Origin: Melieria omissa
Taxonomy: Eukaryota; Arthropoda; Insecta; Diptera; Ulidiidae
DNA length: 64,000 bases
Direction of reading: 5' to 3'
Assembly (NCBI GenBank): GCA_963971225.1
Contig: OZ020267.1
Span: 92,617,648-92,681,647 of the forward strand
The notes below the pieces were generated by a model. The model ran no database searches and was not told where the DNA came from. It saw only the letters and a program-made list of their open reading frames with translations. The position numbers and the translations under genes were made by a program. The first letter of the stretch is position 1; the number at the start of each line of letters is the position of its first letter. Positions 21,753 through 31,632 of the stretch are shown piece after piece.

Positions 21753-21944
21753 CAATGAAATAGAATTAATGTACAAAACAAATAATCTACCACATTTTTT
21801 TCACTGGGTCTACCACATAAATGAAAAATTTAGTAAGCACACTGTTTCGAGCTCGCCCTATGACATTCGGTTACATGGACGTAAGACATCTTATTGTTTA
21901 AATGTCGTGGGCTTAACTACTTTTGATTTCAAATGTTTTTACTA

Positions 21945-22160
21945 ATTTTTAAGTTAATAGGCCTATAGGTTCCTGTTTTTTCGTAGACTTTCCTCACACG
22001 AACCTTAACTCTTGATTCACCTCATTAAGTTTTGAATTTGGAAAAAATAAAAAATACGTATCGAATTATTTTTTATAATTATTTATAATTATTACTCTTT
22101 TAAATAATAATAATAATAATAATAATAATATTTTTTAGTTGAAGTGTTTTCACCAAATGT
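21945..22160 (+). repeat. Extra monomer of the ~126 bp repeat and a TAA microsatellite
   Basis: ccttaactcttgattcacctcattaa and the following A-rich text match the array at 19290-19862. A short (AAT)n run lies at about 22103-22131. Confidence 0.6.
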
Positions 22161-22439
22161 AAAATCAACACCTTAACTCATGTTTTACCCTTTTAGATCC
22201 CAAATTTCGAAAAATCACTTTTTAGCGAAGATTCATTTTTCTAGATGTATGTACCTACTTACACTGCATATTTCATGTTTGACCTGGCTGGTGTGCATAT
22301 GTTTTGCATATATTTAGCATATTTCGGTAATATTTTGTGTGCATATGTTATAAATCCTACCTACATATGAGCATTACTTTACATTACATTACTTGATGGA
22401 AATAAAACGAATGTCGATGTCGACATTTCCATTTTTTTT

Positions 22440-22575
22440 AGGCTCCTAATTTTTTAAGGCAAAAGTATGAAAAGAGATGAAAATCGCTATGGTACATTTT
22501 TTCTATTATTTCGATGCGAATGTGTATTCCGCCAAATAATTTGGCTGTGTTGTATTACTTGATGTTTCTTCTTAG
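22440..22575 (+). repeat. Fragment of foldback element C arm
   Basis: The text aaaagtatgaaaagagatgaaaatcgctatggtac...tgttgtattacttgatgtttc matches the right arm of element C (11340-11450) with substitutions. It stops before the terminal repeat, so this is a truncated copy. Confidence 0.7.
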
Positions 22576-22579
22576 CTCT

Positions 22580-23100
22580 GAGCGTTGCGTTTGCGCAACG
22601 TTTGGGAATTTCGCTATATTAAGTAATACATAAAGACAGACGACTTGAAAATGGGTAGAATTGGATTGGAATTGATCGTTTTAGATTCTACCATACTCAA
22701 ATTTCAAAATTTTTTAAATATTCATACATTTTTTTCGATCCAAAGTCAAAGGTTTTTTTTGGGGAATTTTTGAAATTCATTTAAAAATACTTATTCTTCA
22801 AACCTCTCAAAATCCCTTCGTGGGCTGCATTTTGCCATGCTAAACTATTTAAAAACAAGTTTTGAACAAATTTTGTTTTTATTTTTTTAAACAAAAATAT
22901 GCTTTAAGTTTTGTGTTGCGCGAATGCAACGTTGGGCCTAAACACTGCCAATTTTTATACAACGCAACACGTGAAAATGTCAAAATCCAAGCAGCTGCTA
23001 TTTTATTGGCACATTTTATTTTCCGCAAAAGTTTGATTTTGTTTATTTGTGTAATGTTTGCGAAAAGTATTTGAAAAAAGGGAAATAGAAAATACCCTGA
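22580..23100. other. No gene seen
   Basis: AT-rich. The short frame at 22862 has no recognisable similarity. Confidence 0.4.
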
Positions 23101-23216
23101 ATGATTCGGACGAGAATATATATATTTTCCTACTTTAGATTAGATTTGGGATTCGGACAACACCTGCCCGAGACACTGCGTCCAAGTAGTGAACTATTGT
23201 GTCATGTCCCTCTACG

Positions 23217-24417
23217 TTACTGGAGGAGTTCGTGTCCTCCAATGTTATCTAGGAACTCCTTTAGTTTCCTTAGATTCATTTCAGACAAATCTCTCGTCTG
23301 TATTACCTCCTTCCCTAATATTCGCTTTCTTGCGTGTATTAGGGCAGGACATTCAGTTATAATATGTATAGAAGTCTCTTCTTCTTCCATACAAAATCTG
23401 CAAAGTTCGCTGTCCGTTAGTCCCAGACGCGCCCTATGCATATTTAGCAGACAGTGTCCACTTAGCATCCCCGTCATGACCTTGAGCTCCTTTCTGCTTA
23501 GGTCAATTAGGTACCTGGATTTCATTTCCGAGTAGGCTGGAAAGAAAAGCTTGGAGCAACGTTGCCCCATTGTGTTCGACCATTTGTGGTTTGCTCGATT
23601 AATGAATTCCTGTTTAACACAATGTCTGTAATGAGACTTGCTAACACCTATGATTGGTTCATGTCCGTAGGGCCGGCTAGCAGCCCCATCCTTTGCCAAT
23701 CTGTCTGCTCCCTCATTACCATAGTGCCCACAGTGCGCAGGGATCCAGTGTATTATCACTTGGTTTTCCCTTGAGAGATCCTGGAGAACATTTGCTGTCT
23801 CCCAGACCAGTCTGGAGTCAAATGTCATCGAGCCTAGGGCCTTGATTGCCGCCTGGCTGTCTGACATTATGATTATCCTTTTCCTTCTAACATTGAGTGT
23901 TAGTAATATCCTGGCACACACATTTATGGCAAAGACCTCACCCTGGAAAATCGAGGCTTTGTCCCCAAGACTTACAGAAGACTGGAAACCGGAGCTAAAT
24001 ATTCCTGCCCCTGTTCCTTCTTCTGTCTTGGACCCATCGGTGTACCAGACAATGTCCTCACACGTGAGACTGATCTTTTTATCAGCCCAGTCCAACCTGT
24101 GAGGTATATACGTTGCGTAACTTTTTCTGAAGAGGTACTTCTGGGGCATCTGGTGCAGAGGCATCCAAAAGCCTCCATCCCGCCTCCTGTCCCTCAGCAG
24201 AGATCGGTGGCCGATTGCCTGTGCATCACTTGGTATGGATCCATTAGGCATCAGCCTGTGTGTGCTATTGGTTGCTGCCATCTGCACAATCAGTTCCAGC
24301 GGTAGCATTCCCAATATAACATTGAGAGCTGCAGTTGGAGTGGTTCTGAGACATCCTGTTATACAAGCAAGCAGGTCTATCCTCTGCGTCGGCGTAACTG
24401 TATTGCGACAATGAAGT
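23217..24417 (-). pseudogene. LINE ORF2 C-terminal region with RNase H, 400 open codons
   Basis: An uninterrupted - strand frame. From its start: PTQRIDLLACITGCLRTTPT and VILGMLPLELIVQMAA (post-RT linker), then RNase H with IVWYTDGSKT (first Asp), FQGEVFAINVCARIL (Glu), IIIMSDSQAAIKAL (Asp) and IIHWIPAHCGHYGNEGADRLAK (His and last Asp). After it come LLNMHRARLGLTDSELCRFC, EEEETSIHIITECP (a CCHC-like knuckle) and a charged tail ending in a stop. Jockey/I/R1-type LINEs have this order. The reverse transcriptase should lie upstream; the fragment at 26640-27140 is a candidate, separated by an insertion. All RNase H catalytic residues are present, so this is a well-kept 5'-truncated copy. Confidence 0.85.
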
Positions 24418-24530
24418 GACCGCTGAACAATTACATTCGTTTTGGAATATTTGCCGATCTTTTCATTTTTTTTGCGAAAAGCAAGTGCCTGGGCGTACCC
24501 AGCAACAAATTAAAGGGGGCAAGACATAAC

Positions 24531-26119
24531 TACACTGGTGGCAATTCACATAAACTCACTTCAATTGGATTACATATTGTAATTTTTTTCTAGAAACGAA
24601 GTAGTTTGACGAAATGTGTTTATTTAAATATTTACATCAAAATCCTAAATAAAAACTAAATACACCATTCTTTCAGTTTGTTTCCAACTTATAAATTGTT
24701 TTCATAAAAAAGTACATTTTGAAGTGGCAATTCACATAAACTCAACACATCAATTAAAAATAATTTTAGTAACTAAAAAGGCTTTCATAGCTTAAAAATG
24801 TTAAATACAAATTTTAATAATCTGACCAATTTCCATTACGCTTTAAAGTTTGAATAAGTCTTTTTGGCATAGATAAAACAAGGTTTTGCAGAGTTTGCGT
24901 GGGTATGCGAGCCCAAACCTCTTTGATGGCGGTTTTTAAGTCAGAAACTGAGTAAAATTGCCGCCCCTTCGCATAAACACCTCGAGCTAGAATACCCCAC
25001 AGGTTTTCGATGGGATTCAAATCAGGACTTCGCGCTGGCCATTCGAGAACCTGAATGTCTTTTTGCCTAAAAAAGTCCTTCGCCTCCCTGGAGCAATGAA
25101 TCGCAGCATTATCTTGCTGAAAAATGAAATCAGGACCACACAAATCCTCTGCTTTCTCAATCATCATTTCTTCCAAAAGTTCGCAGTAGATTGAGGAGTT
25201 CATTCTTTGAGGAACCCATGCGATTTATGTTGTACCAGTCATGGAAAAACCAGCCCAAACCATGACTCCGCCACCGGACGACGCTCGGCTCATACAAACC
25301 TCCTTTTCCAATAATTTGTCGTGCCAATAGTATTGGAAACCGTCAGGACCATCTAAATTAAAGCGCTTTTCGTCACTGAACAACACTTTTGACCACTCCT
25401 CACGCCACTGAATATGCTTCTCAGCAAACTCCAATCTTTTGGCCGTATGAACTGCAGTTAATGGGGGTTTCTTAAGGCGTTTAGTATAAACCACGCGGTT
25501 CGATTGCTGTAAAATTTGTCGAACATGCCGGGGCTGTATCGGCAAACCGATTCTGCGCACAATTTCCGTCGACATAAGTTTTTCTTTAGTGGCCATCGTA
25601 ATTATTGCGCGTTTCTGCCTTGGAGAAATTTTCTGGTTTCGGTTATAACGTACGTTTGTACCGTAAGAACTACGCTATTTCACGCGTTGAAAGTCCTAAT
25701 TCATGAAATGCATCAATTTTTCCTTTTTCTTCTGCCAGCAACAACTTTCCCCTCGGCATTTTCGTAATTCTAAAAATAATAAAAATTTTTGTTTCCCAGT
25801 AATTCAAAAATTAATTAGTCTAGCTTACAAGGTCTTAACTTGCCCCGGATTGCTTATATTTTGTGAAAAATTATCAATTCAAGGAGCTGAATTTATGCGA
25901 ACTGCCACTTTTGAACTCTATGAAAACAGAAGCCTCACTGAATTTCTGCGCGATCACGCAAACCGTATTAATGTGCATAACGGTACACATACCGTTATTT
26001 AGAGCAAGTCTCCAACATGTAAACTGCAACTGTATTTTTTTTCTTCAAATGCTAAAATAGACAGTTTGAGCAATTGTTAAAAATTATTTAAAGTGAGTAT
26101 GGGAATTGCCACCAGTGTA
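24531..26119 (-). mobile_element. Tc1-type element with IR/DR ends, 1.59 kb
   Basis: TA-flanked termini read TACACTGGTGGCAATTCACA and (reversed) TACACTGGTGGCAATTCCCA. A second copy of the GTGGCAATTCACATAAACTC motif sits about 190 bp inside the left end (24723) and a diverged one about 220 bp inside the right end (25905), the IR/DR arrangement of many Tc1 elements. The same family makes the element at 58469-60725. Confidence 0.88.
24814..25596 (-). pseudogene. Tc1-type DD34E transposase, one frameshift
   Basis: Two - strand frames join near 25215. The first (25596-25225) has the second half of the paired-like DNA-binding domain ([15 protein letters not shown]), [16 protein letters not shown] and [16 protein letters not shown] with the first catalytic Asp, then [11 protein letters not shown]. 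The second (25203-24814) has DFIFQQDNAAIHCSRE and RSPDLNPIENLWG. Spacing between the second Asp and the Glu is 34 residues. The first ~70 codons lie upstream in a decayed state (25600-25760). Because of the shift and the decayed start I regard it as inactive. Confidence 0.87.
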
Positions 26120-26464
26120 CATTTCCGAATTCAGAATATAAAATTCAAATAGAATAGAATATAGATTTCTGAGCATATGTATATAAAATATAGAATTATG
26201 TAGGGGGAGCTACCCTCCTCTACCCATACCTAGGTACGCCCGTGAGCGCCTGTCATCATCAACCGAATCTTTTTCCTGTATGGTTGTTTGTAACCGTATG
26301 CTGCGCTTGGTTGATTGATTTTAAAACTTGCGAACAATTATATGTGTCTCCAAAACCAAACAATTCACTAATCAAGAGATCTAGAAACCAAATAAATTGT
26401 TCATTCATCTTTTTTTCACGGTCGTAAAAAAAGGAATATATTTAAAAAGAAGCCATTAAAAAGT

Positions 26465-26545
26465 CTTGGCGGCTACAGTAAGGATTGAACCAAGCACCTG
26501 GCGTCCGAGACACTCCCGCTTGCTCATTCGACCATCAACACTCAA
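26465..26545 (-). repeat. tRNA-like sequence (SINE head or tRNA relic)
   Basis: On the - strand the text has a GGTTCAATCC B box (about 26485-26494) and an A-box-like TGAGCAAGCGGG about 40 bp upstream, ending near TAGCCGCC. Acceptor-stem pairing is poor and no CCA-less tRNA ends are obvious, so a functional tRNA gene is not supported. Confidence 0.4.
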
Positions 26546-26639
26546 TCCCGACTGGCTGCTTAAAAGGTGTGATAAGAGACAAGCCCCGTTTTGACTAGAA
26601 AATCACATATTTCTGTATCTCAAAACAGAGTACAATGCG

Positions 26640-27120
26640 TGTGAAGCGGTGTTTGTGTGAGTGACATTAGAGGCCAAAAAGCTCTTATCGGAGGCCAAAT
26701 TTGTCGAACTTTTTGACACATTTTTTCCTTGGCCGCTGGACATCTATATGATGAGTTATCTGTGGCCGAACCATACGTTATCATGGGTCTTACAATCGCC
26801 TTGTAGATCCATCTCAGTATAGTGCAGCCCCAACTTTTACCTGCTATGGACCTACAGGTCATGAAAGCCCTAGTGGCCTTCCTTATTGTTGCCTCTAAGT
26901 GTCCTTTCCAGAGAAGTTTCTGATCTAGTATAACACCTAGATATTTCACCTCCTTCTGGAATTCTATCTCTACCCCATCCAGATGTATGGGTCTAAGAGC
27001 ATCAAGTTTATATTTTCTTGTGAAGGGTACAACGGTGGTCTTCGCCGGATTTATATTCAGCCCCACCTTTGTGCACCATTTCTTGGTTAACCTTAGTCCC
27101 AAGGTTATCCTTTCCCGCAT
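26640..27120 (-). pseudogene. LINE reverse transcriptase C-terminal (thumb) fragment
   Basis: On the - strand the frame reads LRLTKKWCTKVGLNINPAKT, TTVVPFTRKYKLDALRPIHL, VEIEFQKEVKYLGVILDQKL and TCRSIAGKSWG...WIYKAIVRPM. The N-P-x-KT-x-x-V and V-K-YLGV-x-LD motifs mark the palm-thumb border of jockey/R1-type reverse transcriptases. The active-site FADD is not present. Similarity ends near 26740. It may be part of the same LINE as 23217-24417, since orientation and order agree. Confidence 0.72.
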
Positions 27121-27345
27121 TAAATAGTAAGTTTGTACCAAATTTAATTGATGTGTGACTTATGGTTCCAAACTTATTGTCTAAAAATTTATTCTTGTGG
27201 TGCCGCGCCCCATTTTCCCGACTTTTCGTTTTTCCTAAACCTTCACGTAACAAAATCAAACAAACCCGCCGAAGGAAGTATCCAAGTTGGTCCAGTCGTT
27301 TTCAAGTTTTAAGCAGCCGAACGGACCATGATTAATTTTTATATA
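27120..27345 (+). repeat. 3' end of a dispersed repeat (GCCACGCC family)
   Basis: Text from ttaattgatgtgtgacttatggttcc to agtcgttttcaag matches 52430-52630 in order, including the ccgactttt block and an ending in a TA-rich run. It stops at the TA run from which two Tc1/mariner elements start. Confidence 0.65.
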
Positions 27346-27943
27346 TAGGGTGTTTTTTTTAGAGGTTTGTTTTTCGAATAGAGATAAAACTGGCATTTTG
27401 TGGTCAAATCTGGCAACTCTAATGTCATTTATGTTTAGTTTGGTTTGCCATTTCATCATGAACAGGTTGACAAAAGAACAACGCTTGCAAATCGTGCAAA
27501 TTTATTTCGAAAATAATGGTTCAGTTCGCGAAGTTTACCGCAAGCTGCGTCCATTTTATGGTCCATCAGAGCAATTAATTCGGTTAACCATGGGTCGTTT
27601 TCGCACTACGTTTACTCTATGTGATAATACGCATCCGCAGAGACGTCGAACAGTGCGCACCGAAGAAACAATTGCCGCTGTAGAGCAAAATGTTGAAGAG
27701 GACCCGAATGAATCGATTCGCCACCGTGCACAGCAATTGGAGCTTTGTCCATCAACTTTAAAAATTGGACCTGTAGAATTGGCTTTATTCGAGCCAGCCG
27801 CGGCGGCCACATGCCCGAAATCATATTTAAACATTAATGGCATAAAATTATCCTTCCAATAAAGCCAAATTGATGGACATTAAAACGATTTTCTTGTGTT
27901 TTATTTCAATTCGAAGTTCTATACCTCTAAAAAAAAACCCCTA
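27346..27943 (+). mobile_element. mariner-type element, internally deleted, 0.6 kb
   Basis: TA-flanked ends GGGTGTTTTTTTTAGAGGT and the mirrored ACCTCTAAAAAAAAACCCC. Inside, from 27458, is the start of a transposase and, after a deletion, its last codons followed by 60 bp to the right end. Confidence 0.85.
27458..27862 (+). pseudogene. mariner-type transposase, N-terminus fused to last codons
   Basis: MNRLTKEQRLQIVQIYFENN starts a homeodomain-like DNA-binding region (VREVYRKLRPFYG), followed by FRTTFTLCDNTHPQRRRTVR and EETIAAVEQNVEEDPNESIR, which is the usual linker to the second helix-turn-helix (RAQQLELCPSTL). After about 27765 the whole DDE domain is missing and the frame runs into the original C-terminus (CPKSYLNINGI). 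The frame is open, so the 134-residue product would be a DNA-binding domain alone. Confidence 0.8.
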
Positions 27944-28361
27944 TATATACAGTCCCTGTTCATCGAATTATGACCGATCAAAAAATTTCGAAATTTCTAC
28001 TTCCATCATCGATAAAACAAAAACCAATCAAGTAAAAATAACAAATGAGGTATCAAATTATTCATTGGAAGGTTTTCTTTGAAATCCTGCTAAAGGAAAC
28101 TCATATGGTATATGAAAACTCTGTCGATGCCGGTAAACTCGTGGCAACTAGGAAAAATCGTCAAAATTTCCAATTGTTGGTGTCATCATAACTTCGTTTT
28201 AAAGGGAAATTGTGACACAAAAAAAGAAATAACGAACAAAAATTATTTATGAAATTACGTATTAAAGACTAAGAAGTAAGTAGGTAAAATATATCATCAT
28301 TATGTTTGTTTAATACTATGTAAAATCCGTGTTGGATCTATTGAAGGCTTGTTAAACAAAA

Positions 28362-29400
28362 TGGGTAGAAAACGTGACCTAACAGTGGAAAAAAATGGAA
28401 GGAGGGCAAGTGCAGCTACTCTCAAATAGCCAAAAAACTTCAATCTTCAAAAGCATCCGTGGTCAATCTTGCAAGAAAGAGCCGAAATACTGACGACTTG
28501 CCTTCAGTTTGTAAAACTAATAGGAAGAATTCCGCGGTATTCGCAAAACTACACCAAGAACCGACCGTACAATCGTGCAAAATGTAGGGTCATTTTAGAA
28601 GACCTAAAGGGTTATGGTGTCACAGTGTCGCTGATGACGGTACGTCGTCGCTTATACGAAAATAGGTTGATATGCAGGCGTCCAGCGAAAAAGCCAAAGT
28701 TAACCAAAGTAATGCGTCAGCGGCGGTTATATTGGGCACAGTTGCATAAGGCATTCAGATAAAACTACTGGACCAAGGTAAATCCATTAAATTTGATCTT
28801 TCCTGCGATTTTTAACAATAATTCCTATTAACCACTTTTTTGCGAAATTCTTGTCATTTTTAGGTTATCTTTAGCGCTGTATATCGCTTGGAAGTGGTTA
28901 CTGAAGAAAAGCAATTTGTGAGAAGGAGGGAGGGGGAACGATATTCGGACGAATGCATCGTTCCCTGCATTAAACATCCGCCAGCAGTAATGGTTTGGAG
29001 CTGCATTACATCGGAATGTCCTTGTCCAATACATTTCGTTAAAGGAACAATGCGCTCTGCCCAATATATAAACGTACTGCAAGGTGTTCTAGCGCCGTAT
29101 ATCGATACCCTGCAGCAGCCCAGAGAGGAATACATCTTCATGCAAGATGGTGCTCCTTGCCACGCTATTAATACATTAAATTTAAATGTGTTGGCGTGGC
29201 CTGGCAATTCTCCCTATCTTAATCCGATAGAGAAGTGCTGGGCATACTTTACATCCAAAGTGTATAGTCGGGGAAACCCCACGGTAGCGATTCTTAAAGC
29301 AAATATTACAGATATTTGGCAATATAATATCCAACAATAATGTCCAATTGCATTGATAGCATGCCCCAACGAATGGAGACAGTTCTAAAAGTTCAGGGTG
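28362..29400 (+). pseudogene. Tc1-type transposase with candidate 86 bp intron
   Basis: MGRKRDLTVEKNGRRASAAT at 28362 begins the DNA-binding part; after a shift come SILQERAEILTTCLQFVKLI and the hinge (GRIPRYSQNYTKN), then GYGVTVSLMTVRRRLYENRL and YWAQLHKAFR. The text NYWTK ends at 28777. A GTAAAT...TTTTTAG stretch (28778-28863) separates it from VIFSAVYRLEVVTEEKQFVRRR, which normally follows directly. Then HPPAVMVWSC, YIFMQDGAPCHAI (second catalytic Asp) and PGNSPYLNPIEKCW (Glu). Only 27 residues lie between Asp and Glu, so about seven are deleted, and the first Asp (normally VIFSDE) is Ala. The copy is inactive. Confidence 0.78.
28778..28863 (+). other. Candidate intron in the Tc1-type transposase
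   Basis: The stretch starts GTAAAT, ends CATTTTTAG after a T-rich tract, and is 86 bp. Removing it joins conserved WTK to VIFS in frame. A plain insertion is the alternative; introns are uncommon in Tc1 genes. Confidence 0.5.
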
Positions 29401-29579
29401 GACAGATAAAATATTAGAAATTACAAACTATAATTTACATATCTTGGTGCAAAACTTTCCAACGAATAAGTTGATACCTCATTTGTTACTTTTACTTGAT
29501 TAGTTTTTGTTTTATCGATGATTAAAGTAGAAATTTTGAAAATTTTTCATCGGTCATAATTCGATGAACAGGGACTGTA

Positions 29580-29850
29580 GATATGAGCAAGTATCAACAC
29601 CAATGTCAGGGTTAACAGAAAAGCTAGATGTGACTGGTGGCAAATCTCCGAAGTGCCGCCCTTAATTTTTTGTATTAAAATACTTACGCAAATTGTCCAC
29701 CACATGTTTAAATTCAATTTTTTATACAAATCGATCGGCATTCAAAATTATAATGAACTTGTGCGAACATTTATATGAACGAACTTGAAAACAATATTTT
29801 CTGCAATTTGGCGCCCATTTCAAATATTTTGTTTTTAACATACAAAATTA
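29580..29850. other. No gene seen
   Basis: AT-rich spacer between a Tc1 right end and an unassigned reading frame. Confidence 0.4.
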
Positions 29851-30125
29851 TGGCTGGACGTACCAATATGCCACCCTAGGCATTTGCCTGAGACACAGTT
29901 AAAAAAATTGTGAAAGATCTGTTATGGGCTTATGAGGAAGATCCAAAACTTCCTAAACATGATGCTCGGTTTAAAAAATCAAAAGCGTCAATATATCGGG
30001 ACAAATTGTTTGGCAGGCTAAACTTGTGGCATTTCAGAAGTGAAGAACTCATTTCTGAAGGATCAGTTATTATGGCGATAGTACGTAAAATAATGCTTAG
30101 CGAAGTGCATTCTGCCTTTTGTTAA
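29850..30125 (+). pseudogene. Unrecognised protein fragment, possibly transposon N-terminus
   Basis: A methionine at 29850 opens MAGRTNMPP, broken by two stops. From 29910 the frame gives KDLLWAYEEDPKLPKHDARF, KKSKASIYRDKLFGRLNLWH and a hydrophobic end, 71 codons in all. The composition (basic and acidic, with tryptophans) looks protein-like, not random. I do not recognise the family. No splice sites of good quality join it to brat, and no terminal repeats enclose it except the neighbouring elements. Confidence 0.3.
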
Positions 30126-30470
30126 GAACGATGATGTGCCTCTCATGTTATGGCCTGACTTGACAACAAACTGCACAATTTAACGCAACAAATTTGGTCA
30201 ACGTAGTGCGGAAAGAGGTCATCTCTTTTAATTGTTCAGAGCATCGATTTTTAATTTAATCACTTTGTCAGTTTTGTGGGAGAGAAAGCGAAAAATTCAA
30301 CCCAAAAATAAGTTTTAAATTGAACTTTTTAAATTTGCTATAACGATTAGGATTTAGGATATCTCTGTTCGGCATTTCCTTTGATAAACTTTGCTGCAAT
30401 AGCTATATGTGTGTGCACCACGTCGTGTCTGCCTTTCCGCCATAGGCTACATTCGCATTGTGATTTCTAA
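30126..30470. other. No gene seen
   Basis: Spacer before the mariner-type element. Nothing was recognised. Confidence 0.4.
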
Positions 30471-31632
30471 TACTTAGTAGGGACATATTGTTACAACATT
30501 GAACACACCCCATTAAATTGAACATACCCCGTTATTTCCACATGGTTTATGTAACATAACCGGTAAAGCGTTAGTATGCACCGGGAATTCTAAATTGTTC
30601 TAGCTTTCACCATGGAGTGGTCAGATAACGAGAACTGTATCGCTGTTATAGTGCTATTTAAGTGTGAAATGAAAAAAGGTGGTATTTTCAAAACGCTTCG
30701 CCCGCTCGGGATTAGTCGCATGTTTGTCTACCAGTGCATAAAACTATTTGAGGAGACTAGAGAAGTTAAAGACCGCCAACGGTCGGGCCGTCCGCGCGCA
30801 ATTCGAAAACCACAAGTCGTCAAAGCTGTCAAATCAAGAATTCAGCGGAATCCGTTCCGAAAAACGAATATCATGGCCCGGGAGATGAATATCTCGCAAA
30901 AGTCCATGAGTCGAATTATTAAAAAAGACTTGTGACTTGGGGCTTTCAAACGCCGTACCGGACATTTGTTGACTGCAGCTTTGAAAAAAAAGAATAGAAA
31001 AATGCAAACGTTTTCTGGTGAAGCACGCTGAGAACTTGCACAGAAAAATCTTGTTTACCGATGAAAAAATTTTTACGGTCATCTAAGGAAGCAAATGAAC
31101 TGATTCCACGGGTCGAAAAGGGTCATCACCCAGCTTCAGGCATAGTTTGGTGGGGTGTCTCTTACGATGGGGTCACTGACTTGGGGTCAAAACGTCGGCC
31201 ACAGTTTACCAAGAAACCGTTTTGAAAGCTGTTGTAAAACCACTTAACCATTCTTTGTTGCAAAACCAGCCGTGGACTTTCAAGCAAGATTCTGCGCCGG
31301 CCCATAAAGCTAAAACGACTCAAACCTGGCTCCAAAACAATTTACCAGCATTTATTTCCTCTGAAAAATGGCCCTCTGGCAGTCCTGATTTGAACCCGCT
31401 CGATTACAAATTGTGGACAGTTTTAGAGGACATGGTTTGCCACAACTGATATCCCAACATTGATTCTCTTAAGACAGCTTTGATTCGTGCTGTGGCCAAT
31501 TTTCCGATGGACGAGGTGCGTGCGGCTATTGATGATTGGCCAGTCCGACTTAAGTCGTGCGTGAAGACCAAAGGCGGACATTTCGAATGAATCATAAAAC
31601 GTGTGTAACAGTATTTATGTCCCTACTAAGTA
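30471..31632 (+). mobile_element. mariner-type (DD37D, maT-like) element, 1.16 kb
   Basis: TA-flanked ends TACTTAGTAGGGACATATTG and (reversed) TACTTAGTAGGGACATAAAT. A near full-length transposase gene sits between them. It is the element nearest to brat, ending about 1.4 kb upstream of the coding exon. Confidence 0.87.
30612..31590 (+). pseudogene. mariner-type DD37D transposase with stops
   Basis: MEWSDNENCIAVIVLFKCEM opens 107 codons containing a helix-turn-helix (LGISRMFVYQCIKLFEETRE) and the basic hinge SGRPRAIRKPQVVKAVKSRI. After a stop at 30933, the frame continues with ILFTDEKIFTV (first Asp). After a deletion it reads TSATVYQETVLKAVVKPLNH, then FKQDSAPAHKAKTTQTWL (second Asp) and GSPDLNPLDYKLW (third Asp), with 37 residues between the second and third. 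The C-terminus MDEVRAAIDDWPVRLKSCVK ends at about 31588. Several stops make it inactive. Confidence 0.85.

Larger units (their letters stand above)
20300..21844. mobile_element. hAT-type element with a Tc1 nested inside
   Basis: Ends CAGTGTGCTTACTT and (reversed) CAGTGTGCTTACTA are hAT-like. The 8 bp tttcgagc is duplicated perfectly (20292-20299 and 21845-21852). Subterminal CTACCACAT or its complement ATGTGGTAG occurs at least six times (20313-20402, 21787-21815), resembling the reiterated transposase-binding motifs of hAT elements. A fragment at 20705-20850 (PKKKKKYSQQYKKNW-like, frame shifted) looks like the start of a hAT-associated zinc-finger protein. Confidence 0.85.
27948..29579 (+). 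mobile_element. Tc1-type element with ~125 bp inverted ends
   Basis: TA-flanked ends TACAGTCCCTGTTCATCGAA and (reversed) TACAGTCCCTGTTCATCGAA. Similarity extends through acaaatgaggtatcaa, about 110-125 bp. Length 1632 bp. The transposase is on + in two parts separated by a candidate intron. Confidence 0.87.

Noticed and set aside
24488..26244. hAT-like pair of ends (CCTGGGCGTACCCAG and reversed CACGGGCGTACCTAGG) around the Tc1
   Set aside because: The ends match only partly and the flanking 8-mers agree at 5 of 8, so I do not call an element, though an old hAT MITE is possible.
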